Of a stretch of 64,000 bases of DNA, positions 53,223 through 64,000 are shown piece by piece. Below the pieces are notes generated by a model that did not search any database, was not told the origin of the DNA, and saw only the letters and a program-made list of their open reading frames with translations. The stretch is from Phoma sp. XZ068. Its lineage: Eukaryota; Ascomycota; Dothideomycetes; Pleosporales; Didymellaceae. A program made the translations under genes and the position numbers. Location: assembly GCA_004835665.1 (NCBI GenBank), contig RBKR01000017.1:310001-374000 (forward strand), given 5' to 3'. Each line of letters opens with the position of its first letter. The stretch's first letter is position 1.

Positions 53223-55152
53223 ATGTTGACTGATAGCATTCGACGCGAGGAAGGCGCGATGCATGACCCGCAGCCAATGCAGACACCACAGAAGTCCAAA
53301 ACGCGATCCCTCTCCGACAGCACACCTAAACTGGAGCCCTCACCCAAGTTCCATGAGCCAACGAGGACTTCCAAGGATGACCACACCGCCGCCAGCCCCA
53401 GCACTCCCCGGCGCCCCGACTTCCTCTCGCGCGGCCTTTCACTGCAGATGCCACCGCGGGAGTCGCCCATGCCCAGTCCTGCACACTTCGCCACGCGTGT
53501 GCCTCTGTCACCGCAACTAGACTCCCACAACACATACGCTTCGCCGGCGTCGCTGCTGCCCCGACGTTCACGAGGTGCTGAGTTCTCGAGAGCCTGCACC
53601 AACCTCCACCACTCGACGCTGCCTGACCAGTCGTCGCCCGACTCCTCCCCCACGATTACGCAGAAAGGGATCAAGATTCCTTCGAGGAAACCCCGCGCCA
53701 ATTCGATGATCATGGACTCGCCCAACATCAACATGCACTCCGCCTGGAGCAATGGTGGCAGGACCGCTCCCTCCAGCTCAGTAGGCAGCATCAACATGCT
53801 GGGATCGGAGGACTCAAGCAGCTCGTCCGATGACATGGACCCTATGGACCCTGACGACACCGACGATGCCATGATCATGACCCCGCAAGCGTCAAAAACG
53901 AACAATGTCTTTACTACGACCGCCAACAGCCCTTTTGCAAACCTGTTCTCTCCGGGTGGGGTGCCCAACTTCATGAGCATACAGAGGGCAAGGTTGCGCA
54001 AGGGAAGGAGTCGGAAGAGCTCGAGCTCAGCAAGTGCTCACAGCTCGTTGGCAAGCCCGGGCGGTCCTGCGTCGCCACCGAACAGCAAAGGTGAAGGCTA
54101 CTTTTCACGGGAGGCTGTGTTGCGGAGGGAGGGGTCTCGACGGGAGAGTCTTTCACACTTCACCAACGACCTCCACATCTCTTCCGGTAACGACAGTGGA
54201 GACGAAGGTAGCGCAATGCCTCAAACGCCTGGAGTCATCCGCAGGGCTGTAACGCGACGTGGTAATCTTTTGGTAGGTCTGGCGAATAGCAGATGTAGTA
54301 ACATGCTAACAATCACAGCCGAAGTCGCGACAGTTTGGCCGTATCAAGGCCGAGTTGTTCGACGAGTCAGCGCCAGTCGACAGCGAGACACGGCGCGAGG
54401 CTGAGATTATTCGACAAGTGAGGGAAAGCGACACAGATCTGGAGCGTCCATCGATGACTGCACAGTCCTCGCCCAGTCTTCTGCCTGCCGTGCCTGGCCT
54501 GGATGGTCCACTGGAAGACGTGCCTGAGGAGGAGAGCGAAAGCAGCATGAGCCTTGATGGGTCAAATACTAAGGGATTGTTTGGCACATTCGGTTCTCTC
54601 AATACGGGCCGCGTTTCCATTGGCACTGACTTCTGGAACCAACGCCTGGCGCAAACACCACCTCCGCCATCGTTCCACCGGGCAGAGTCGTCTGCGGTGA
54701 GCGAGGATATGAACATGGATTCTCCCATCATCTCATCCAACAACGGCCATGGCATGCCGGCGCCAGATCAGAGCGTCAATCTCAACTGGACATCTCGAGC
54801 ATCTACACCACAGTCCATGAACCCACCAACTGCTGCAGACGGGCTGAAGAAGTCTAACAAGCGCCGGCGCGACGACGACTTCGATGAGCACTCTCTAAAG
54901 CGACGTGCCGTATCACCCGGACTGAGTGTGCACAACAGCCCGGTGATCTCGCAGTCCCCGAGCCAGCGCGATAACAGTAACTCGGGGACAACGAAAGCGA
55001 GTCGAGAAGCATCGATTAGTGGACAATCGAACGGCGAGCGATCAAACAGCGGAGGAAGTTTGAGCATGACACCTACATTAGGCCCCAAGCGTGTCGGCCT
55101 ACAAGGCATGACAGACACCAGCGACGGCCTTATGAAGATGAGCATCGAGTAA
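53223..55152 (+). CDS. Ser/Pro-rich conserved fungal protein, probable phosphoprotein
   Basis: Exons 53223-54272 and 54319-55152 with a 46-bp phase-0 intron (GTAGGT..CACAG), giving 627 residues. It is mostly low-complexity with many Ser-Pro and Thr-Pro sites, so CDK or MAPK phosphorylation is likely. Conserved-looking islands are the segment over the intron (RRGNLL-PKSRQFGRIKAELFDE), RVSIGTDFW, a bipartite basic motif (KKSNKRRRDDDFDEHSLKRR) that should work as a nuclear signal, and the extreme C-terminus GLQGMTDTSDGLMKMSIE. I recall this combination in uncharacterised proteins across filamentous fungi. No enzyme or DNA-binding domain is visible. Confidence 0.82.
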
Positions 55153-55459
55153 TTGTGCGACTTTTCCACTGTAGACGTTTCCAGGCATGGTTCAGCGCGG
55201 CGTTCAGGATGGGACAATGGGACTTTGACATATATACCCTTTCTATTCAATCTATTCAATCAACAACTAAAACATTCATCGGCTGTTCAACCAAAATGTG
55301 CCAAATGTGAAGTCATGCGGTACGTGCTTGCCGGGTTGTTTGGACCCCTCGATCGCCAACTTGGCCTCACTCCGCAGCACCCCCGAACCGCCGCAAACAA
55401 GTCCATTGCACCCCGACAATAACCCAACAAATCCTTCTGAAGTCGCCAAATCAAGCGCA
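55153..55459. other. Intergenic, CAP1 promoter region
   Basis: About 305 bp between the Ser/Pro-rich gene and CAP1. Nothing else is recognised. Confidence 0.5.
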
Positions 55460-56366
55460 ATGTCAAGATCATCAGCCCTCGGCTCCTTCGTCGAGTCTGC
55501 GCCTCCTGGCGAGGTACGACCCCTGCCCACCTCCATTACCCCATGCTAACACGCGCAGCTTGCGGACGTCACCAAGGCAATCAAGTCAATCCTCGGCGAC
55601 GGCGATGTAGAGGCCGAACTTGCGCCCGCATACGAAAAGTACAACGAGGAGCAGTTCACCACCACGAAGCTCCCCGGCGGCAGCACCGAGATCCTCGTCA
55701 GCCCTTACAACTCGCTGGGTGACGGGCGCTACTACGACTCCGAGACACAGAGCTCCTTCGACTTCGACCATGCAACGCAAAAGGCCAGCGCAGTACAGAG
55801 CTACGTCGTAGAGTCTCAGCACGAGGACTTGGTGTAGGGAGATCAAGCACCCTGCAGTACTCAGACTGACATTGCACAGTAAGAGCCTCGTCAAGAGCCT
55901 CGGAACCCACACCACCGAACACTACCCCAAATCCTCCTATGGAGTGTTCCCCGTCGAAGACGACTCCCAGCTCGCCCTCGTCACCGTCGCAAACAAGTAC
56001 TCGCCTACAAACTACTGGAACGGCCGCTGGCGCTCGTCCTACGTCTACAACCCCTCGTCCGGCAGCCTGACCGGCACAATCAAGGTCGACGTGCACTACT
56101 ACGAGGACGGCAACGTGCGATTGCTTACCGACAAGCAAGTCAACGTGAACGTCAGCTCTGGCGCAAGTGCGAGTGAGGTCATTAAACAGATTGCAACGGC
56201 CGAGAAGAAGTACCAGGAGGACCTGAACAAGGCGTTTGGCAGCCTGAGCGAGGGAGCATTCAAGAGTTTGAGGAGACAGCTGCCCATTACAAGGCAGAAG
56301 ATCGAGTGGGAGAAGATCAGTGGATACAGGTTGGGCCAGGACATTGGTGGCGGTCCCAGGCGGTGA
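55460..56366 (+). CDS. cap1: F-actin-capping protein subunit alpha
   Basis: Exons 55460-55513, 55559-55833 and 55880-56366, giving 271 residues, the normal size of the family. Family features are KYNEEQFTTTKLPG near residue 50, NYWNGRWRSSYVYN (~135), GTIKVDVHYYEDGNVRL (~160) and the C-terminal RRQLPITRQKIEWEKISGYRLG, the actin-binding tentacle region. With the beta subunit it caps barbed ends of actin filaments and limits their growth in cortical patches. Both introns are short with clear borders. STE20, HSE1 and LSB5, also tied to actin or endocytosis, lie within 14 kb. Confidence 0.95.
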
Positions 56367-56949
56367 GTAATGGATGTAGTTGCTTCTCATGTAGCTTTAT
56401 GATAAGCTGCATGCGGCTGGATAGAGGGTGAAACAATTCATGCGCAGAGCCAGACGTCCTGCAGAGGGTGGCCCTGTCCTACCGAATGAACTCGAGTCCT
56501 GCGTGCTCTCCGGATCTGTTTCCTATCGTATGCTCGAGCCGGGGAGTCGTCCCCATCACTATCGGGGCGCTGATCTTTCAGTTTAACTCCCGCCTCGTCC
56601 ATTTCCCGTCCATCTACTAATTCGATTTTCTCGTATGTCCTTAGCGGTATCGCTTTGTTGCGTACGATCGCACTCTATTTGCAGAAGTTCTCTTTGAACC
56701 ATATCAGAACATCAAACACACACAAAGAGGAACCAACAGCATGCCCACTACTTGTTCTAATTATAGCTGTCCGACATTGCAATCACCTGTTTGACCAAGG
56801 ACGAGTAGGTGCAGATGGATGAAACTTCTTTGATTTACTATTGTACCGTACTTGGACAGAGTCAATGATATAAACTGGTCAGGAGTACAGGTAAGCATAC
56901 GATATCGACGATCAGCCCGTTAAGATTTGCAACATCCAGATCATCTGCA
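56367..56949. other. Intergenic, nothing recognised
   Basis: About 580 bp holding the CAP1 3' UTR and the promoter of the secreted-protein gene. No clear TATA box, tRNA or gene is seen. Confidence 0.5.
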
Positions 56950-57573
56950 ATGCACTTCAAGATACTGTTCATCACATCCACACTTCTGGCTTTCACTGCC
57001 TTCAAGGTCTCTGCGTACCCTCGCCCCGAGCCTCTCTGGAAGCACGTCGAACTTGCGAATGCCAAACAAGAAGTAGACCACATCAAACCCATCAGCGACG
57101 AGCTCATTCCCCGCGCCGAGAAGGGAATCTGCACCACCCTCGAGCTCCCCACCGAAGCCAGCTACAAATTCGGCTACGAAGACTTCTGCACCAAAAACGT
57201 CCCTGACGACCGCTCTGTCCTCATGAACGATATGGGAGACTCACATCCGCTCGTCTTTACCTACTGGCTGAAGACGCACATCGGGACTGAAATCCCGTGG
57301 ATCTTCAAAATCTCGTTTGAGAACTTGGGCAACGGGAAGTCGTATTATCTCAAGCGGGACAAGTGTATAGCCGGATTCCGCGACATGCTCGAGGGCGAGA
57401 ACGCGAGGCTAGGGAACAATTACTGTGTGGTGGATAACTCGGGCGGGAATGGGAAGAGCAAGAAGTTTTGGGGAGAGGGGTTTGTGCTGGTGATGGGGAG
57501 CAAGATGAGTTGGGGCGAGAAAGGTGTTAATGCGAATTCTTTGTTTGAGACGAGGAGGCGGAAGGGGGATTGA
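56950..57573 (+). CDS. Small secreted protein, unassigned
   Basis: Intronless, 207 residues. The N-terminus (MHFKILFITSTLLAFTAF, cleaving near VSA/YP) is a clear signal peptide. A pro-region follows with a possible protease site at IPRAEKG (~55). The rest has four cysteines (GICTT, EDFCTK, RDKCIAG, NNYCVV), enough for two disulfides, in a mixed polar and aromatic background with FKISFENLGNGKSYYLKR. There is no membrane helix after the signal. I do not recognise the family and assign no activity. Secreted proteins of this size are common in plant-associated and saprotrophic fungi. Confidence 0.8.
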   Translation: MHFKILFITSTLLAFTAFKVSAYPRPEPLWKHVELANAKQEVDHIKPISDELIPRAEKGICTTLELPTEASYKFGYEDFCTKNVPDDRSVLMNDMGDSHPLVFTYWLKTHIGTEIPWIFKISFENLGNGKSYYLKRDKCIAGFRDMLEGENARLGNNYCVVDNSGGNGKSKKFWGEGFVLVMGSKMSWGEKGVNANSLFETRRRKGD

Positions 57574-58244
57574 TCTGATGATTTTTGATCTGCTTGTACT
57601 GTCACCACTTTAGTTGAACTTCGTTGGCGTCAGGTATTGAAATTGTCATATTGATCACTTGAACCGCCGGCTCTATCATGCGATACGTCATGCGTCTTGG
57701 AGTAGCTGTGGTAGAACACCATAGAACAGACTCGAGAGTGAAAGAAGGTTGTGGCTGTGGGACGTTCCACGGGCTCGGGTGCGCGAGTCAGGGCCATACC
57801 TTTCCCGCTCTAGGCCGCAGGGTCTCCACATTTTATCGCCCCGAGGGACGGCCACCTTTACAGTAGCTCTCCCATAACCTCACCTGCCAGTCAACACCGT
57901 GGTTGTAGGCGTCCGTCTACCTGCAATTGCTTCATTACATGTAAGTGTCTCTCGCTGAACCCTTGTCCAATATCAGCCTGTCGAGTGAAGACCCCTCATC
58001 CCTCTGCGACGGTTCATTGGCTCTCCGACCAGCAGCCCACTGAATCCTTGGTCGTCTCCCTTCACTGTTTTCTGGGTCTCACACCGATATTTCCCCCAGT
58101 CCACTCTCTAACCCTCCATCCACAGACTCGATCCCCCCGACACTGACCTGCCCAACCCTCAAAGTGGCTTCGCACAACTAAGCTACTCCACCCACCGTCC
58201 ACGCAATACACCCTTTGGTCAACTCGAAACGGTTTATTCTGAAC
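57574..58244. other. Intergenic, SCP160 promoter and long C-rich leader
   Basis: About 670 bp. From ~57870 to 58244 the plus strand is C/T-rich, typical of a highly expressed fungal gene's promoter and leader. It contains no gene. Confidence 0.5.
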
Positions 58245-61200
58245 ATGGCATCCGAAGCAGCTGCCAGCTCTGCCACCGAGGGCCTGACCCCGGCGCAGCA
58301 GCTTGCCCAGCAGCACGAGAACAACGACCACCACGTCACCGTCGAGGATGTCCCGGATGAGGAGGACCTCGCACACCCTCCCGCCAAGCCTGCCTCCACC
58401 GACGCGCCCCTGAGCGAGAAGGCTGCCGGCAAGCAGAAGGCCGAGGACGCGCCTGCCCCCAAGAAGCCCGCCCTCAACACCCAGTCCGAGGAGGCCTTCC
58501 CCGCCCTCGGCCCCGTCAAGCCACGTGCCCAGGCTCCTGTCCCTACCTGGGGCAAGAAGCCTGCCACCGCCCCTTCCAACGGCGCCAATGGCAGCAACGG
58601 CGCCTCTGGTGCGTCCACGCCCTCCGGTCCTGCTATCCGCGGCCCTGCAGTCGCCACCATGAACCTCCCCGGCAAGCACACCGAGCGCATCTCCTTCTCG
58701 ACCGCCCAGTTGACCCCGCGCCAACAGCTCAAGAAGCCCGTTGGCGAGATCATCCGCGACATCAACAGGCGCTCCAAGGCCAGGCTCGAGCAGAAGACGG
58801 GCACCCACGGCCAGATCATCTTCGAGTCCACCGGTCCTGTCGAGGCAGTAAGGGAGTCTCTGAAGGAGATTGCCAACGAGGTTGGAAGCAAGGTACGTCG
58901 ATCGAAGTATTTTGAGTGCAACACTAACAACCGCAGCAATCCGTCGATGTCCCCGTCCCTGCGTCCGTCCGCGCCCACATCATCGGTCGACAAGGATCCA
59001 AGATCCAGGAAATCAGCAAGCGCACCGGCGCCCGCATCCAGGTCCCCAAGGCCGAGGCTGGCGAGGACGAGGATACCGTCGTCAATGTTCACATCGAGGG
59101 CAACGCCCTGACCGCCGAGATGGCCCGTCGTGAGATTGACGCCATTGTCAACGAGCGTACCTCGACCGTCAACCTCCGTCTGAAGGACATCCCCGCCGAG
59201 TTCTACCCCTTCCTCGCGGGCCCTCAGAACAAGCACACCGAGAACCTCACCCGGGGCAAGGACATCGACATCAAGATCCCCGAGTACTACACCTGGCAGA
59301 CACAGGCACCTCCCCAGAACGCCCGCAACCAGCCCGGCAACTTCGTCCCCCAGGCCAACTTCCCCATCCAGATCTCTGGAGAGCGCGTTGCTGCCCAGCA
59401 GGCACAGGCTGAGCTCGAGCGCCGCGTACAGCAGCTCCGCCAGCGATTGGCCGTTGACCAGCGCTCCATCGAGCGTGGCCGACACCAGTTCCTTGTTGGC
59501 GACCGCGGCGGCTCTCTCCACGACTTCTTGGAGGAGACTGGCTGCAGTCTTGTCCTGCCCCCCAACTCGGACGACAGCGAGGAAGTCTACATCGTTGGAC
59601 CTCCCGACAAGATCGAGCAGGGTATCAACAAGCTTGAGGATCTTGCTGCCAGCATGACCATGGCCACTGCCGATGCTGCTCGTGAGCACCGTGGCCCCAA
59701 CGCACAGGCACACGCCCACAACCTGACCCGCTACCTGCGTCAGCGCAAGGCTCTGGCCGAGTTGGAGCGCCTTCACGAGGCTAGCATTGTCGCCCCCAAG
59801 GACCGCGATGGCCCGACCGGCTACGAGATCTACGCTCGTGACGGCAAGAACAGCATGAAGGCTCGTGGAGACATCATGAGCGTTTTCGGTGCTCACCCGC
59901 CCAGCAGGTTCTCCACCGTCAACGTTGACCCCTTCTACCATGACTTCCTTCGCCAGCGCCCCGCTCCTCAGATTCGCCAGGACACTGGTGTGCACATCGT
60001 CTTCCCCGACTCCGATGAGGAGTCACCTGAGCTCGTCCTGGTTTACGAGAGCCGTGACCCCTACGCGGAGTACTCCATTCCCCGTGGCAAGCCCCAGAAT
60101 GATGAAATCAACGCCTACAAGAAGGCTCTCCAGGAGGCCTCGGAGCTCATTCACCGCCTCACCAAGAACCAGCCCCAGATCGCGTCTCGTGATCTCGAGG
60201 CCAGCCAGAAGTTCCACCGCAAGATTGAGCAGTACGTCAAGGAGGAGCAGCAGGGTCTTGCACACGACCAGGTTCCCGTTCAGGTCCTGTTCGGCGGGCG
60301 ACTCCCTGATGCCGCCAGCCGCTCCAAGGACAGCTTTGCCATCCGCGGACCTTCCAGCGCGGTTGACGACTTGAATGCCAAGATCCTGGCCTTCATTGAG
60401 CAGGCTGAGAAGGACGAGCTCGAGCGTGGCCACATCACCACCTTCGATTACCCCCAGAAGTACGCCAGCCACCTCGTTGGCAAGGGTGGTGAGAACATCC
60501 AGAAGCTGCGCCAGAAGTTCGATGTCGATGTCCAGATTGACGACGGCAAGGTCACACTCAAGGGACCATCACAAAAGGCCGAGGCCTGCAAGAAGGAGAT
60601 TCTGAGCCAGGCCAAGAAGCTTGAGGATGAGGCCACCCACATTCTCAAGATCAAGCCCGACTACCACCGCGAGCTCATTGGTGCTGGTGGCAAGCAGGTT
60701 GAGCGTCTGCAGACTCGTTACGGCGTGCGCGTCAACTTCCCCAGGAGGGCCAAGGCCGACGACGAGGCCGCGTCCCAGCGCAACACCAAGGGCCAGAACG
60801 CTGACGAGGTTATTGTGCGTGGACCCAAGAAGGGCGCAGACGAGGCTCGCGACGAGATTCTCAGCCTTCTCCAGTACATTGTCGACAACTCCAACACCGA
60901 CACCATCTCTGTTGCTCAGAGCCAGATTCCTCAGCTGATTGGCTCCGGCGGTCGCGAGATGGAGAACCTTCGTCTCACCACCGGCGCTCAGATTGATGTT
61001 CCCGGTGCTCGCGAGGGTGCTGATCCCTCCGGCCGTGCTGAGATCAAGATCAAGGGCACCAAGCAGCAGGTCCAGGAGGCCAAGAAGATCCTCCAGGAGC
61101 GCGTCAAGGTCTTCGACGATACCGTCACCGAGACCCTTGAAGTTGACCGCAAGCTCCACCGCAACCTGATCGGTGGACAGGGTGCCAACATCCGCCAGAT

Positions 61201-62197
61201 TGTCACCTCCGCTGGTGGCCCTGACAACTCGCGCGACCTTGCCCGCATGGTCCGTTTCCCCAAGCAGGACACTGATGGTGACTCCAACACTATCCGCATC
61301 GAGGGACCCAAGAGCATTGTGGAGAAGATCGTCGCTACTATCAAGGCGCAGGTCTCTTCCCTCGAGAACCAGACCTCCGAGATTCTTGAAGTCTCTCCCG
61401 ACAAGCACCGTCTGCTGATCGGCCGTGGCGGTGAGACTCGTCGCTCGCTCGAGTCGCAGTTCAGCGTCCAGCTCGATATCCCCAAGCAGACCACACAAGG
61501 AGCTGCCCGCAGCCAAGTCAAGATCACTGGTGAGCCCTCGGCCGTCGAGAAGGCCAAGGAGCACATCCAAGAGCTCGTCAAGGGTCAGGAGGGTGAAACT
61601 ATTGAAGTCCCCCGCCACCTCCACCACGTCATCTCCGACAACGGCCAGTTCTTCCGTCGCCTCCGCAACAACCAGAAGATCACCGTCGACCACGGCAACC
61701 AGCAGCCCCCTCCCAAGCCCGCACAGACTGAGGCTGGCAAGGCAAGGAAGGGCGCTAACGGTGCTCTGCCCCTGATCACCGACGATGCTACCACTGGTGC
61801 TGATGAGCACTCTTGGGAGATCATCGACAACAACGCCGTCGAGGAGGGTACCGACACCTCCGCGACCATCCCTTGGATCCTGCGTGGCCCGGCCGAGAAC
61901 ATCCCCAAGGCACGCCAGCAGCTCGAGGAGGCTATCAAGGCCGCCTCCAAGCCCAGCTCCACCGGCTTCTTGATCCTGCCCGACCCGCGCAGCTACAGGC
62001 TCGTTGTCGGCTCCGGCGGCAGCACCATCAACAACCTGCGCAAGGAGACTGGCACCAAGATCCAGGTTCCCCGCGACCAGGCCAAGGATGAGGCGATTGA
62101 GATTACCGGCACAAGGGAAGGGTGTGAGCAGGCCCGCAAGATGATTCTGGACATCATTGCCAAGGGCGGAAACGGCGGCCGCCGTCGCGACGAGTGA
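58245..62197 (+). CDS. scp160: SCP160/vigilin multi-KH RNA-binding protein
   Basis: Exons 58245-58892 and 58937-62197 with a 44-bp phase-0 intron, giving 1302 residues. The N-terminus is Ala/Pro/Glu-rich with an EEAFPALG motif. KH repeats then follow, visible from their GxxG loops: HIIGRQGSKI, FLVGDRGGSL, HLVGKGGENI, ELIGAGGKQV, QLIGSGGREM, NLIGGQGANI, LLIGRGGETR and LVVGSGGSTI. Degenerate copies occur at FLAGPQNK and HVISDNGQ. Yeast Scp160 sits on ER-bound polysomes, binds many mRNAs and affects translation and ploidy maintenance. Strong codon bias (few A/T third positions) suggests high expression. It also creates antisense frames of 605 and 556 codons, which are artefacts. Confidence 0.96.
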
Positions 62198-62845
62198 TTT
62201 GTCTGTTTGAATAGCATGGGCGGAGCGATCTGAGCACAATTTGATGATTTGTTTCTTTCCAATGGGGATCTAGGGTCTAAGAATATGTAGACTTTCTGCT
62301 GAAGGAATAAAAGTTTGCTTGTTCCTGTTGCTGGCTTGATCTTGTGATTGTGTTGGTGTTGGTGTTCTGTTTGTGTTTGTCTACACGCGCATGGCAAACA
62401 ATGTGGCAAACAAATAACCTACGTAGAACAACTTTCCGTGACTAGCAAGCGGTTATACAGAGTGAATAACTGATCTGATTGCTTGTGCACAAATAGTCTT
62501 GCTTAAGCTCTGCTATAGTAGGGTGAAGTCCAGCGACTCCACATTCTCCTCCAGTGGACTACGGTCGTCATTTTTCTCGTTGCTTTACCATGTTCGTTCT
62601 GATCGTAAAAAAGCAATGACGAAAATATGACTTGCAGGATCTCATGTTGAAGACGCTGGAATAGTTGTTGAGTTGTTGGTATTGTTTGATATTGATATGA
62701 GAAAAGGCCATGGAGGCGGTATACATGCAATAACGCCGGTGAAATGCAGTTCAAAAGAGGATTCAGTCCTCTGCTCTCAGCGCACAAGGTATCTGCTCAC
62801 AGATTCTTGCGCACAGCTCCTCACAGCTCGCTCACAGTTCACGAC
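62198..62845. other. Intergenic between convergent genes
   Basis: About 650 bp shared by the 3' ends of SCP160 and the SET-domain gene. There is a GT-rich stretch near 62345-62380. No gene is seen. Confidence 0.55.
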
Positions 62846-64000
62846 TCAGTGAGACTTTCCGCACCCGCACCCGCTCTTCTTAAGCCCAACCCGCTTGTTC
62901 CAGCTCCATGTCATCTCAGGCTCCTTCGCCATCCTCCTCATCTCGCCGACGTCGCGATCACTGAACCCCTTGTCCAGCATACTGAACTCAGCACTCAACC
63001 TCGCGTACTTGATCGCCATGAACTTGTTACCAAAGCTACTGTACACTTCCGCAGCATGCTTGTACGCCGTAGCCTGGTACGCCCACAGACGCTCCTGGTC
63101 GTACATGCTCACCACCGCCTCGGCCATCTCGGGCGTCGCAGACGACGACGGCGTCCAGTCATTCAGCTTCTCCACCAGCTGCGCGATGTTCTCGAGCCTC
63201 GCGTCCGACTCGGCTGTCAGCGACGGATGTGCCGTGCACGCCGAGCAGCTGCACTTGAAGCCCCATGAGTTTTCAAGACGGTGCATTCGGTGCGCGCGGT
63301 TACGCTCGCTGTCGACGTACGAGATTGTGATCTCCTCACCTGGCTGGATCGTGCGCATTGCGTGAACGTAGTGTGTCATTGTCTCTTCGTCCCAGAAGTA
63401 GGCGGCGTTGGGGCGGCAGTCGTGGTTCAGCATTGCGATTTCCGGGAACAGACCGGCGTGCGAGATGTCGTCGACCGTGAGTTCGAAGTTGTTTGTGTTG
63501 ATGCGGTCGTCGACGGGGTCACCCTTGAAGTGGTCGAGGAGTTCCCAGAACAGGGCTTTGGAGGCTTCAGGCAGGGTTTCTACACCGCGGTACAGCAGTT
63601 CAAGGCGCTCCGGCTCATCCAGCTTGTAGATGTCCGAGTTGGTGACTAGAAGTGGCGTGGAGGCAAAGATCTGGTCGCCGCGGAAAAGCGTCTTGTTCGC
63701 GACCAGACCGCGACCCTTGATTGGGAACTCGTGCTGCACAAAAGGCGGGTTTTCGTAGTGGTTCGCGCGCTCCAAAGCCACAGGATTCCGGAAAGCCTGC
63801 TTTTGCAGCATCCCATAGGCTAACGACTCGGTTGTGACGATGAAGATTCCACGGCCATTGGCAAAGCTCTGGTCACTGAACAAGCAGTACGCCTCGGGGA
63901 TGTCGTCGTTTGCAAAGCACTCAGGCCAGAACGTCCATGGAAAGTTTTCCTGCTTCGATGCTGCAATTCTTGCCTCGTCGAGCGATGTTGTGATGTTAGA
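62846..64000 (-). CDS. SET-domain protein (SMYD/SET5-like), 5' end outside window
   Basis: The frame is open to the window edge (64000), so the N-terminus is missing; 384 codons are visible. The SET core starts at PFVQHEFPIKGRGLVANKTL. Its signatures are MLNHDCRPNAAYFW (the NH-C-PN SAM-binding motif), GEEITISYVD (the catalytic Tyr region), and a post-SET cysteine group, CSCSAC plus the C-terminal CGCGK. A C-terminal helical region of ~110 residues is present, as in SMYD/SET5 relatives. No MYND finger is visible in this part. Such enzymes methylate lysines on histones or other proteins; the target is unknown. It is convergent with SCP160. Confidence 0.88.
   Translation of the reverse strand, partial: SNITTSLDEARIAASKQENFPWTFWPECFANDDIPEAYCLFSDQSFANGRGIFIVTTESLAYGMLQKQAFRNPVALERANHYENPPFVQHEFPIKGRGLVANKTLFRGDQIFASTPLLVTNSDIYKLDEPERLELLYRGVETLPEASKALFWELLDHFKGDPVDDRINTNNFELTVDDISHAGLFPEIAMLNHDCRPNAAYFWDEETMTHYVHAMRTIQPGEEITISYVDSERNRAHRMHRLENSWGFKCSCSACTAHPSLTAESDARLENIAQLVEKLNDWTPSSSATPEMAEAVVSMYDQERLWAYQATAYKHAAEVYSSFGNKFMAIKYARLSAEFSMLDKGFSDRDVGEMRRMAKEPEMTWSWNKRVGLKKSGCGCGKSH

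Noticed and set aside
58178..59995. 605-codon minus-strand open frame
   Set aside because: It is antisense to SCP160. The strong C-ending codon bias of that gene removes stops on the other strand. The Leu/Val/Gly-rich translation has no family motif.
60569..62239. 556-codon minus-strand open frame
   Set aside because: Same cause as above: shadow of the KH-repeat coding region.
63881..63883. TTG at 63883 as the SET gene start
   Set aside because: The frame continues open to the window edge with protein-like sequence, so the gene is cut by the window.
1..64000. CRISPR array, prophage, plasmid origin or bacterial operon
   Set aside because: The window is eukaryotic with spliceosomal introns throughout. 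No spaced direct repeats or replication modules are seen.

Overview
The window is nuclear DNA of a filamentous ascomycete (Pezizomycotina). Dothideomycetes is my best guess. Genes sit on both strands without operons. Almost all are split by 43-80 bp GT-AG introns with CTAAC/CTAAT-like branch points. The recognisable proteins (HSE1, LSB5, BUD22, SCP160, MAM3, STE20, Zn2Cys6 and Dal5-type families) are fungal. Intron positions were placed by eye from splice motifs and reading-frame continuity, without transcripts or alignments.

Layout. 1-4.2 kb: the 3' part of an HMT1/ABCB6-type ABC half-transporter, then a cytochrome P450. 4.2-12.6 kb: a gene-poor stretch with one decayed secreted-protein gene (TATA box kept, reading frame broken) and one small Cys-rich gene. 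12.6-20.1 kb: four unrecognised, charged or coiled-coil-rich genes, one carrying a frameshift and a partly duplicated 3' end. 20.4-33.1 kb: BUD22, then a two-subunit biotin-dependent acyl-CoA carboxylase as a divergent pair, a tRNA-Gln gene interrupted by a 52-bp intron-like insertion, a class II aldolase, a Zn2Cys6 regulator, and a divergent polyol-dehydrogenase-like SDR and Dal5-type MFS transporter. This stretch looks like a catabolic neighbourhood. 33.8-40.2 kb: an Ohr/OsmC peroxidase, a multi-spanning membrane protein, the E1-beta subunit of branched-chain keto acid dehydrogenase, and MAM3. 42.4-56.4 kb: STE20, HSE1, a tiny Cys-rich gene ending in a CaaX-like motif, LSB5, two conserved but unassigned proteins, and actin-capping protein alpha. 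56.9-64 kb: a small secreted protein, the multi-KH protein SCP160, and the C-terminal part of a SET-domain protein cut by the window end.

How the genes may work together. The carboxylase alpha subunit ends in a peroxisomal PTS1 tripeptide (AKL) and the beta subunit carries a PTS2-like nonapeptide, so the enzyme may be peroxisomal rather than mitochondrial. Its neighbours (regulator, transporter, dehydrogenase, aldolase) would fit a pathway for an organic acid or polyol. STE20, HSE1, LSB5 and CAP1 all serve actin polarity or endosomal sorting, but their proximity may be chance. The most unusual object is the tRNA-Gln gene: removing a segment with spliceosomal-type signals restores the tRNA body exactly.
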